DNA of 7,179 nt from Thiomonas sp. (GCA_027443745.1 DAIAZB010000509.1:1-7179), one strand, 5' to 3'; positions 1 to 6,365 are shown, counted from the first letter of the stretch. The notes: a model not told the origin generated them from the letters alone. Made by a program: numbers and translations.

Positions 1-1354
1 GGAAGCGTTCGCCATCCCAGATGATTTCCCCATTGACCAGCGTGATGCGAGGCCAAGCCCTCAGGGTCATGCCTTCATAAGGCGTGTAATCAACGGCATG
101 ATGCAGGGATGCGTTGGTCAAGGAAATTTCTCGTTCTTCCCAAATGACAAGATCGGCATCGCTCCCGATGGCGATGCTTCCTTTGCGCGGGTGTATGCCA
201 TAGGCTTTGGCAGGATTGGTTGCGGTGAGCTCAACAAAGCGGTTGAGCGTGATCCTGCCGCCCAGCACTCCCTCCGAGTACAGCAGTGGCATTCGCGTCT
301 CCAGACCGGGGATGCCATTCGGAATGTGGCGAAAGGCGACCTCGCCGCCACCAGGCTTCTTGCCCTCGGGCGCGTTGAAGCGGAATGGCGCATGGTCCGA
401 CGAAAACACGGTGAACAAACCGTCCGCGAGACCATCCCAAATCACTTTCTGGTTCGATTTGTCACGTGGCGGAGGGCTGCAAACGCATCGCGCGCCCTGG
501 TAGCTGTCATCGATACCGAGGTCATCGGCGGTTAGGAAAAGGTACTGTGGGCAGGTCTCGGCAAAAATCTTCATGCCCAGGGCACGTGCATTTCGGATCT
601 GCTCGACGGCATCTCGCCCGGAGACATGGACGATGAGGATGGGCACATCGACCAGCTCCGATAGCGCAATCGCGCGATGTGTCGCTTCCCGCTCGACGAG
701 CATGGGGCGTGCATGCGCGTGATAGCGAGGCGCGGTTCTGCCGCTAGCCTCGAGACGCCGGGTCAACCACTCGATGCAATCGGCATTCTCCGCATGGACC
801 ATGGCCATCGCATCATGCCGCTTGGCAAGTTCCAGGAGGTCGAGGATCTGGCCGTCATTCAACTTGAGATCGTCGTAGGTCATGTAGATTTTGAACGACG
901 TATAACCCTTGCCGATGAGTTCCGGTAATTCATTCTCCAGAACTTGAGGGGTCGGGTCACTCACGATCAGGTGAAATGCGTAATCCACATGGGCTTGCCC
1001 TTCTGCGCGCCGGTGGTAATCCTCAACCGCCGCTCGCAACGATTGCCCCTTCATCTGCGCGGCGAATGGGATCACGGTGGTTGTGCCACCGCAGGCGGCG
1101 GACCGTGTTCCGCTCTCGAAGTTATCAGCCATGCATGCCGGGGCTTGCATGGGTTGGTCAAGATGGCAATGCGCGTCGACCCCGCCGGGGGTCACCACAC
1201 GGCCCTGTGCGTCAATCTCCCTGTGCCCGGCTGGTAAATCTGAACCCAGCTGGACGATGCGACCCTTGTGAATGCCGATATCCGCGTGGAAGGTATCGCA
1301 CGCAGTCGCAACCAAGGCATGACGTACAACGACATCGAATGGTTCACGAATCAT
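1..1354 (-). CDS. Dihydropyrimidinase / D-hydantoinase-type cyclic amidohydrolase (3' end cut by window edge)
   Basis: A metal-dependent amidohydrolase expected to hydrolyse a cyclic amide (hydantoin, dihydropyrimidine or a related imide/ureide) to an N-carbamoyl or similar ring-opened acid in the cytoplasm. 451 codons are visible with no stop, running off base 1; family members are usually about 460-485 residues, so only a short tail is missing. The binuclear-metal residues are all present at family spacing: H62 and H64 (in DAHCHLDQP), K155 as the carbamylated lysine (SFKIYMTY), H187 (VHAEN), H243 (IVHVSG) and D320 (SSDHAPF). Y160 matches the catalytic Tyr of D-hydantoinases. The usual HxH reads H-C-H here. 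The start ATG at 1354 overlaps the TGA of the upstream gene (ATGA), and the Shine-Dalgarno is weak, so translation is probably coupled. It is the third gene of the leftward operon. The fold and chemistry class are secure; the substrate is not. Confidence 0.93.
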   Translation of the reverse strand, partial: MIREPFDVVVRHALVATACDTFHADIGIHKGRIVQLGSDLPAGHREIDAQGRVVTPGGVDAHCHLDQPMQAPACMADNFESGTRSAACGGTTTVIPFAAQMKGQSLRAAVEDYHRRAEGQAHVDYAFHLIVSDPTPQVLENELPELIGKGYTSFKIYMTYDDLKLNDGQILDLLELAKRHDAMAMVHAENADCIEWLTRRLEASGRTAPRYHAHARPMLVEREATHRAIALSELVDVPILIVHVSGRDAVEQIRNARALGMKIFAETCPQYLFLTADDLGIDDSYQGARCVCSPPPRDKSNQKVIWDGLADGLFTVFSSDHAPFRFNAPEGKKPGGGEVAFRHIPNGIPGLETRMPLLYSEGVLGGRITLNRFVELTATNPAKAYGIHPRKGSIAIGSDADLVIWEEREISLTNASLHHAVDYTPYEGMTLRAWPRITLVNGEIIWDGERF

Positions 1355-2190
1355 AAGTTCTCGCTAAATAGTTGCCCCCAGTCGCAAACGCGCTGTGGTT
1401 CGATTTGAATCAACCGAAGCGCCTTCCAAACGACTGCCGAAACCGAGTCATAGATCGGAATGCCGATTTCCCGCTCCAAGTTATGCACCAGTTGTGCTGC
1501 CCGTAAATTCGTGCACATCGTCACGATGGCTTGTGGCTTGTCACGCGCCACTTCACGGATCAGATTCGCCAATTGATCGGGCTCAATCTCGGCGAATGAG
1601 AAATTATCCTGAATGTTCAAATGCCGATCCGCCACGCAGGCCATTCCGTTGTTTCGGTAATTTTTGATGATGCGATCATGGACTTCCTGAATATAAGGTG
1701 TAATCAATCCGAATCTGTTGATGTGGTTTAAAGTCATGGCCTCATTCAACGCCAGGACCGATGTGGTTGCCGGTCGTCCTGTGACTTCGCTGATCCGCGC
1801 ACAGAGCGCGTCGTCCTTCTCGAATCCGAGCCAACTGGCAGATGTGCCGCTCCAGCAAATGACGTCAACACGCGCATCTGCGAGAAGCTGCGCAGCAGCC
1901 AAGATTTTGTCACTGTTGAATTGGCGTGAAGATGCCTCTTGCAGCGAAATTTCTGTCACGCCAAATCGTGAAAAATGTGCAGAGACATTTCCAAGCTGAC
2001 TCACCATGGCACTGGTCAAGGGCTCCAGCGCCGTATTGGATGAAGGTGTTAATACGCCGATGCGTTTTCGATTTAACATCGCAGGGTTGTGATGGACCAT
2101 GATTGGATTGTTCATCGGGCTGGAATTTTGCGCGATCGCCATCGTGCCAAGTCGTCCGATCTGACGAAGGATGATCTGGCTTTGCCGCAT
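1351..2190 (-). CDS. Asp/Glu racemase / maleate isomerase / arylmalonate decarboxylase superfamily enzyme
   Basis: A cofactor-independent enzyme of the Asp/Glu/hydantoin racemase superfamily, probably acting on a carboxylate by proton abstraction or decarboxylation. The N-terminal motif RIGVLTPSSNTALEP (43-57) with N52 resembles maleate cis-trans isomerases. Next comes CWSGTSASW (112-120), then Y166 in LITPYIQEV, then C226 in TMCTNLRA. These correspond to the Thr/Ser, Tyr and Cys that line the AMDase active site. The position of the first catalytic Cys of two-cysteine racemases is Gly (G115), so a standard two-base racemase is doubtful. The longest frame gives 279 residues, but the conserved core begins near residue 42. 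Later Met codons at residues 17, 26, 31 (base 2100) and 38 (base 2079) are equally plausible starts, and none has a strong Shine-Dalgarno. The TGA overlaps the ATG of the amidohydrolase gene. Both probably act on the same pathway; which step this enzyme performs is unknown. Confidence 0.88.
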   Translation of the reverse strand: MRQSQIILRQIGRLGTMAIAQNSSPMNNPIMVHHNPAMLNRKRIGVLTPSSNTALEPLTSAMVSQLGNVSAHFSRFGVTEISLQEASSRQFNSDKILAAAQLLADARVDVICWSGTSASWLGFEKDDALCARISEVTGRPATTSVLALNEAMTLNHINRFGLITPYIQEVHDRIIKNYRNNGMACVADRHLNIQDNFSFAEIEPDQLANLIREVARDKPQAIVTMCTNLRAAQLVHNLEREIGIPIYDSVSAVVWKALRLIQIEPQRVCDWGQLFSENL

Positions 2191-2245
2191 GCCCAGTGCC
2201 GTCCGTGCTGATGACGATCTTCCCTGTTACTTAGGGCGTCATGTT

Positions 2246-2270
2246 GGATGGCAAACCTTGATTGCCATCC
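2246..2270 (-). other. Intercistronic perfect inverted repeat (RNA hairpin)
   Basis: GGATGGCAA (2246-2254) and TTGCCATCC (2262-2270) are exact reverse complements separated by 7 bases. The stem lies about 30 bases after the transporter stop and before the racemase-family gene. On the minus strand it is not followed by a U-run, so it does not look like a complete intrinsic terminator. A role in mRNA processing, 3' protection of the transporter message or partial attenuation is possible. The repeat itself is directly visible; its function is inferred. Confidence 0.55.
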
Positions 2271-2300
2271 TGAAGTCGACAGCCGGGCAAGGTGCAGTTG

Positions 2301-3611
2301 TTACACAGGAATTTTCTTGCTGTACTCGATCAGCAGAGTCGAGCATATAAAAAGGCCTATGCCTGCTCCTGTAAACAGCATGAGGGCAAGGTAATAAGAG
2401 CCCGTGGCTTGCACGATCAGCCCCACGGCAATGGGCACACCAATACCCGCCACATTGCCACCGAGATTCATCACGCCACCAAGAAAACCCACTCGATCAC
2501 GCGTCCCGAGAATCGAGGGGATGCACCAGTACAGGCCGCACCAACGCAGAAAAAAGAGGGTGGTCGAAAGCAACGCGACAATCACGACCGGGCTCTTGAC
2601 CTCAGCCACGCTATAAATGGCGATCGTGGCAATAATGGATGCAAAACCAAACAGGATGCGAAGAACCTTGCTTTCAGGAGCACCTGACGCCTTCCACCAA
2701 TCTGCCAGCCAGCCGCCTACCAACTCGCCGATGAAGCCGGAGAAGAACATGATGAATACCGCGCCGCCAATCTGCTGAATATTCAAACCATGCACTTTAG
2801 ACAGGTAAGTTGGCATCCATGTGAGCAGGCCGTAAAACAATGAGTTGAAACACAACCAGCCAAAGAACATGCCCCAAACCGAGCGATAGCGGAAGAACTC
2901 GAGCGGCTTGCCGCTGATCTCTTTCGGTTCTCCTGCCCGTTCTTTGGCATGGCTGGCTTCGATGTGCGCGATTTCCGCCGCGTTCACACCAGAGTGCTCG
3001 CTCGGGTGATTGCGGATGAAGCGCCAGGCAAAGTATCCAACCACCATGGTGCCGACGCCGGCGATGACAAAAGACATGCGCCAGGAGCCGAGGAATGCAA
3101 TCAGCCCGGATATCAAGATGCCTCCAAGGGCCGAGCCGAGTGGCGCACCGCCATCGAGCAGTGTTGCACCCCGTCCGCGCTCGTTCCTCGTCATCCAGAT
3201 ACCGTTGAGTTTGCCGCCAGCGGGGTAGATGGGGGCCTCTGCCACGCCCAGCCCCAGTCGTGTCAATAAAAGACTGCCCCAGCCGATGGAGACGGCAGCA
3301 AGGGCCTGGAACAACCCCCAACCGGCAGTGGCTCCCGCAATCACGACGCGTGGCCCGTAGCGATCGGCCAACATGCCTCCGGGAATTTGCATGAAGGCAT
3401 AAGTCCAGAAGAAGGAACTCAGCAGCAAGCCTTCGATCGCGGGGCCGATATGGAACTCTTTCGAGATCAGCGGCATGGCCACGGACAGCGAGGCGCGATC
3501 AATGTAGTTGATCGAAATCAACAGCAGCAGCATCCAGAAAATTTTCCATCTCACCCCTGTCGGGGCCACGTCTTGAAGACTGGTGCTCTTTGCTACGACC
3601 TGCGTTTCCAT
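2301..3611 (-). CDS. MFS transporter, anion:cation symporter (ACS) type
   Basis: A 436-residue inner-membrane major facilitator, probably a proton-coupled importer of an organic anion such as a carboxylate. NYIDRASLSVA (35-45) in helix 1 is the hallmark of the ACS family (sugar-acid, tartrate and phthalate-type carriers). The MFS motif A appears as GMLADRYGPR (79-88), with its second-half counterpart GELVGGWLADWW (295-306). TRLGLGVAEAPIYPA (117-131) is the usual conserved helix-4 region. About twelve hydrophobic segments can be read, with a charged central loop around residues 190-230 (NHPSEHSG through EPKEISGK). Length is typical for the family. The ATG at 3611 is supported by AAGGAA at 3620-3625 with a spacing of about 8 bases. 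It is the first gene of the leftward operon, followed after about 110 bp by the racemase-superfamily gene. Co-location with a cyclic amidohydrolase suggests it imports that pathway's substrate. The substrate cannot be assigned from sequence. Confidence 0.94.
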   Translation of the reverse strand: METQVVAKSTSLQDVAPTGVRWKIFWMLLLLISINYIDRASLSVAMPLISKEFHIGPAIEGLLLSSFFWTYAFMQIPGGMLADRYGPRVVIAGATAGWGLFQALAAVSIGWGSLLLTRLGLGVAEAPIYPAGGKLNGIWMTRNERGRGATLLDGGAPLGSALGGILISGLIAFLGSWRMSFVIAGVGTMVVGYFAWRFIRNHPSEHSGVNAAEIAHIEASHAKERAGEPKEISGKPLEFFRYRSVWGMFFGWLCFNSLFYGLLTWMPTYLSKVHGLNIQQIGGAVFIMFFSGFIGELVGGWLADWWKASGAPESKVLRILFGFASIIATIAIYSVAEVKSPVVIVALLSTTLFFLRWCGLYWCIPSILGTRDRVGFLGGVMNLGGNVAGIGVPIAVGLIVQATGSYYLALMLFTGAGIGLFICSTLLIEYSKKIPV

Positions 3612-3619
3612 GGTCTAAG

Positions 3620-3625
3620 TTCCTT
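3620..3625 (-). promoter_or_regulatory. Ribosome binding site of the MFS transporter gene
   Basis: On the minus strand AAGGAA precedes the ATG at 3611 by 8 bases. It is the only clear Shine-Dalgarno in the leftward operon and fixes the transporter start. Confidence 0.7.
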
Positions 3626-3758
3626 GATGTGCGATCACGAGAAACCACCTCGGGCCCTCACCAACTGGCGCCTGAGGCGAGTGCCGACTGCCACCCCAGC
3701 GACCTGTCAACGCCACAAGACAGGGCCGGCGTGTTGCATCAACCCATCATAAAACGAC

Positions 3759-3802
3759 TGTCGACGAAGATGTCAACATTTTTATAAAAATAAATGTCAA
3801 CA
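3759..3802. promoter_or_regulatory. Putative GntR/FCD operator cluster (three TGT-NN-AC boxes)
   Basis: TGTCGACG (3759-3766), TGTCAACA (3771-3778) and TGTCAACA (3795-3802) are spaced by 12 and 24 bp. The two identical boxes flank the AT palindrome, and 9 bases (ATGTCAACA) are repeated exactly. TGT-NN-ACA is a short palindrome matching the GT-NN-AC core of operators bound by FadR-subfamily GntR proteins. The likely leftward promoter overlaps this cluster, so repression of the transporter operon by the adjacent regulator is the simplest inference. Confidence 0.5.
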
Positions 3803-3845
3803 ATATTTTTATATTTTGTGACGGATTGATCGCAGTCTGATGTAT

Positions 3846-3874
3846 TGTCAACGACTGATTGGAGATGAGTTGAC
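3846..3874. promoter_or_regulatory. Putative operator half of the array (TGTCAACG ... GTTGAC)
   Basis: TGTCAACG (3846-3853) and GTTGAC (3869-3874) form an inverted pair of the same motif seen at 3771 and 3795. The match to the TGTNNACA form is imperfect here, so this is weaker than the upstream boxes. Confidence 0.35.
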
Positions 3875-3943
3875 GGTTGTGGTGCATTTGACAGAAAATG
3901 TCAGCAAGTTTCGTGCCAAATTGCGAACAATCTACCTATCATT

Positions 3944-3953
3944 TGTTGACAAC
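3944..3953. promoter_or_regulatory. Putative operator box TGTTGACA near the regulator gene
   Basis: TGTTGACA (3944-3951) is the exact reverse complement of the TGTCAACA boxes at 3771 and 3795. GTTGACAAC (3945-3953) is palindromic apart from its centre base. Lying about 120-130 bp before the regulator start, it could serve autoregulation. Its TTGACA could also serve as a plus-strand -35 element, although no good -10 follows at 16-18 bp. Confidence 0.4.
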
Positions 3954-4069
3954 GATCGTGATTCAAGGATTGGCCGCGACGCAGGACCAGGCATGCGCCA
4001 ACTGCAAGCCAAGACGTGTGACAATTTTTACGGTGACTGTGATATCGCCCTCGCGGCTCAAAGGAACTC

Positions 4070-4768
4070 GTGCTGGACATGCGTACAAAAAAATCGGACA
4101 AAGAAAAAACAATCGAAGAGATCGCTGAAAAGATCTACACGGCCATTCTTGAGCACCGGTTGGCGCCCGGAACAAAGCTGGGTGAGGATCGCCTGGCGAC
4201 GATTTTTGGGGCCAGCCGCACACGCATTCGAGATGTGCTCGCGCATCTGGCGAACGAAAGAGTCGTTGATCTGATCCCGCAGCGTGGCGCCTTTGTCGCA
4301 AAACCCAGTGTCGAGGAAGCCAGCGATGTCTTTGAGGCCAGGCGGCTCATCGAGCCGGGGATCATTCGCCGATTGGCTTCGCGACTCGATTCCAAAATGT
4401 TGGCGAGTTTGCGCGAGCAGCAGCGCAAGGAAGCCGAAGCCCTTCGCCTCCATGACGAACGTGCCATCGTTCGTCTTTCCGGGGAGTTTCACAATCTGCT
4501 GGCCGAACTGGCTGGGAACACGGCGTTGATTCGCTGCATGCGAGAGTTGTCTTCACTCACCTGCCTGACGATCTTTCTGTACGACGCGCCTACGGCGACG
4601 AGTTGCCGGGCAGCCGATCACGCCAATATCGTCGCCGCGATTGCAGCCAAAGACAGCGCAAAGGCCGAGGCATTGATGCTGCAACACCTCGAGGCAATCG
4701 AGAAGAGCCTGAAGCTCGAAGGAGCGCGTTACTTCGCCGATCTGGAAACGATTTTTCAGGACATCTAG
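4070..4768 (+). CDS. GntR-family transcriptional regulator with FCD ligand-binding domain (FadR subfamily)
   Basis: A cytoplasmic DNA-binding regulator of about 230 residues, the usual size for this subfamily. Residues 13-79 form the winged helix-turn-helix: the helix ending in LAPGTKLGEDRLA, the recognition segment FGASRTRIRDVLAHL (46-60), and the wing VDLIPQRGAFVAKP (66-79). Residues about 85-215 are an all-helical FCD domain with H141 (EFHNLLAELAGN), H184 (DHANIVAAI) and H206 (LQHLEAIE) at positions where FCD proteins commonly bind a metal that contacts a carboxylate effector. The longest start is GTG 4070, only 4 bases after AAGGA. ATG 4079 (three codons later) is the alternative, with a long spacing of about 13 bases from the same Shine-Dalgarno. 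It is divergent from the transporter operon and very probably controls it through the TGTCAACA boxes, with a pathway acid as inducer (inference). Confidence 0.93.
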   Translation: MLDMRTKKSDKEKTIEEIAEKIYTAILEHRLAPGTKLGEDRLATIFGASRTRIRDVLAHLANERVVDLIPQRGAFVAKPSVEEASDVFEARRLIEPGIIRRLASRLDSKMLASLREQQRKEAEALRLHDERAIVRLSGEFHNLLAELAGNTALIRCMRELSSLTCLTIFLYDAPTATSCRAADHANIVAAIAAKDSAKAEALMLQHLEAIEKSLKLEGARYFADLETIFQDI

Positions 4769-4868
4769 CCACAAGGACTAGGGCCTGTCCATGGCTGCGT
4801 GGCCCCGCACCTTGAGTTGGGGGGTTCGGAGACCGACGACTGCCCAGCCAGGTGAAAGGCCAGGCAAG

Positions 4869-5291
4869 TCAATTTCCTGCTTCTGACACCCGCCCGCGCA
4901 GCCGCTTGACCTCGCCGCGCCCTACCTTGGTGTCCACCCGTTTGCGCTGCGAACTGCGCGTGGGGCGGGTGGGTTTGCGCGCCTTGGGCAGGGTAGCCAC
5001 GCTGTCCACCAGGGCTTGCAGCCGGGCGATGGCCTCGGCGCGGTTCTGCTCCAGGCTGCGACTGGTCTGGGCCTTGATCACCACCACGCCGTCTTCGGTG
5101 ATGCGCTGGTCGCTCAGCGCCAGCAAGCGCAGCTTGATCGCCTCGGGCAGCGAGGAATCGGGGATGCAAAACCGCAGGTGCACCGCGTTCGACACCTTGT
5201 TCACGTTCTGCCCGCCGGCGCCCTGGGCGCGGATGGCGCTGAATTCCATCTCCTCCTCGCGCAGCGCGACGAGGGCCGTGGCTTCGGCCAT
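4869..5291 (-). CDS. arfB: Alternative ribosome-rescue factor B, GGQ-domain peptidyl-tRNA hydrolase (YaeJ-like)
   Basis: A 140-residue release-factor-like hydrolase that frees nascent peptides from ribosomes stalled without a stop codon. The GGQ motif is at 26-28 inside RAQGAGGQNVNKVSNAVHLRF, the signature of the ArfB/ICT1 group. There is no codon-recognition domain, as expected. The C-terminal tail (residues about 100-137) is rich in Lys and Arg (KARKPTRPTR, SSQRKRVDTKVGRGEVKRLRGR), matching the basic tail that enters the empty mRNA channel. Length matches E. coli ArfB closely. The start ATG 5291 lies just two bases after the TGA of the SDR gene, so the two are probably co-transcribed and translationally coupled. 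It converges with the GntR gene, separated by 100 bp. Confidence 0.95.
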   Translation of the reverse strand: MAEATALVALREEEMEFSAIRAQGAGGQNVNKVSNAVHLRFCIPDSSLPEAIKLRLLALSDQRITEDGVVVIKAQTSRSLEQNRAEAIARLQALVDSVATLPKARKPTRPTRSSQRKRVDTKVGRGEVKRLRGRVSEAGN

Positions 5292-5293
5292 GC

Positions 5294-6082
5294 TCACACC
5301 ACCATGGGCGTGGCGGCGCCGTCGAGCGACAGCACCGCGCCGCTGACGTAGCCGGCGCGCGCCGAGGCCAGGAACACCACCACGTCGGCCACCTCCTGGG
5401 GCGTGCAGATGCGCCCCAGCGGCAAGGCGCGCTCGCGCTGCGCCAGCAACTCGGCCACAGGCTTGCCGCTCAGTCGCGCCTCGGCCTCCAGGCCTTCCTG
5501 CATGCGCCCGGTGGCGGTGATGCCGGGGTTGACCGCGTTCACCCGCACCCCCTGCGCGGCGAAGGCCTGCGCCAGGCCGGCGCTGGCCAGCATCAGCGCG
5601 GCGTTGGCGGCGCCGCCAGCCAGGTGCACCGGGGTGGCGAGTTTGCCGCCCATGCCGACGACGTTGACGATGGCGCCACGACCGCGCTGTGCCATGCCCG
5701 GCAGCACCGCATCGATGGCGTGGATGGTGGTGAAGTACTTCGCGTCCATCGCCGCATGCCAGTGCGCCGCCGTGAGTTCCGCCGGCGGCGTGCGCCTGGC
5801 CGCGCCGGCCGAATTCACCAGCACGTCGATGGGGCCGAGCCCGGCCTCCACCTCCCGCGCCATGCGTGCGGCCTGCGTGGTGTCGCACAGATCGGCCACC
5901 ACCGCGAGCACCGCCACGCCCTCGGCCCGCAGCGTGGCGGCGGCCTGCTGCAGATGCGCGGCGTCGCGCGAGGCGATGGCCACGCGCGCGCCCTCGGCGG
6001 CAAAGCGCTGCGCGCATGCCAGGCCGATGCCCTTGCTGCCCCCGGTCACCAGGACAATCTTGCCTTGCAAGCCCAGATCCAT
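5294..6082 (-). CDS. Short-chain dehydrogenase/reductase-fold protein lacking the YxxxK pair
   Basis: A 262-residue Rossmann-fold protein of the classical SDR type. The cofactor-binding TGGSKGIG is at 13-20, followed by SRD (38-40) after the second strand, VADL (62-65) and NSAG (90-93). The tail VNAVNPGITATG (191-202) and PLGRICTPQEVADVVVFLAS (221-240) are ordinary SDR C-terminal features, with YVSG near the end. The segment that should hold Ser-Tyr-Lys reads IVNVVGMGGKLATPVHLAGGAANAAL in two overlapping parts (138-150 and 151-163). By alignment with classical members, G156 replaces Tyr, N160 replaces Lys and G143 replaces Ser. Dehydrogenase activity is therefore uncertain. Start 6082 is chosen because GGAG (complement of 6089-6092) lies 6 bases before it; the ATG at 6088 directly abuts that site. 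It precedes arfB by two bases. Confidence 0.9.
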   Translation of the reverse strand: MDLGLQGKIVLVTGGSKGIGLACAQRFAAEGARVAIASRDAAHLQQAAATLRAEGVAVLAVVADLCDTTQAARMAREVEAGLGPIDVLVNSAGAARRTPPAELTAAHWHAAMDAKYFTTIHAIDAVLPGMAQRGRGAIVNVVGMGGKLATPVHLAGGAANAALMLASAGLAQAFAAQGVRVNAVNPGITATGRMQEGLEAEARLSGKPVAELLAQRERALPLGRICTPQEVADVVVFLASARAGYVSGAVLSLDGAATPMVV

Positions 6083-6088
6083 CGTCAT

Positions 6089-6092
6089 CTCC
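6089..6092 (-). promoter_or_regulatory. Ribosome binding site deciding the SDR start
   Basis: GGAG on the minus strand has zero spacing to ATG 6088 but 6 bases to ATG 6082. This favours MDLGLQGK as the N-terminus over MTMDLG or the longer upstream frame from 6184. Confidence 0.6.
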
Positions 6093-6365
6093 GTGTTTGT
6101 GGTCGACAGGCCGATTTTGCCCTGCCCGCGGCGTCGCTGCAGCCGCGATGTCCATACCCTCCCGCGCCGCGCGCCCGGGCACACGCCAGGGCCAGCCGGG
6201 CATGCGCATCAATGCGGATCGAATCAGCGTCGCAAGCGAGCCTGCATCGAGGTTGCAAGGGCCCGGGCGATCGGCGCAGACCATTCCCCCGCAAACCCCC
6301 GGACGGCGCCGGAGAAATGCATGGGCCGGCGTCGCGATCACTGCCGGGCTGGCAAGATCACAGCC
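6093..6365. other. Divergent intergenic region between SDR-arfB and photolyase genes
   Basis: About 270 bp of GC-rich sequence that must carry the promoters of both divergent units. I see no gene, clear -10/-35 pair or strong inverted repeat. The only notable signal is GGAG at 6311-6314, which is 6 bases before an in-frame alternative photolyase start at 6321. Confidence 0.4.

Larger units (their letters stand above)
3612..4069. promoter_or_regulatory. Divergent control region between MFS operon and GntR regulator
   Basis: 458 bp with no convincing gene. The stretch at about 3771-3820 is very AT-rich, unlike its surroundings, as expected for promoters. It contains a perfect 12-bp AT palindrome (TTTTTATAAAAA, 3779-3790). 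The hexamer GTCAAC or its complement GTTGAC occurs six times: 3706, 3772, 3796 and 3847 on plus, and 3869 and 3945 as GTTGAC. About 0.2 would be expected by chance in this length. For the leftward operon, TTGACA (complement of 3771-3776) with TATGAT (complement of 3746-3751) could form a -35/-10 pair, but the 19-bp spacer is long. No convincing plus-strand promoter could be singled out. Confidence 0.6.

Noticed and set aside
98..1356. Plus-strand open frames in 98-535, 677-928 and 944-1356
   Set aside because: The minus strand carries an unbroken amidohydrolase with all metal ligands through this region, and the plus-strand frames have no family features.
3840..4274. Plus-strand open frames starting at 3840 and 3898 in the control region
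   Set aside because: They run into the GntR gene in other frames, lack a ribosome binding site and any domain, and cover the operator-like repeats.
4766..4806. Possible terminator after the GntR gene (GGGCC/GGCCC and AGCCA/TGGCT pairs)
   Set aside because: Stems are only 5 bp with loops over 15 bases, mutually exclusive, and no T-run follows. Not good enough to call a terminator, although one is expected between the convergent genes.
6085..6184. Longer SDR start at 6184
   Set aside because: The added 34 residues are Arg-rich with no SDR similarity, whereas ATG 6082 has a well-placed GGAG and gives a standard N-terminus.
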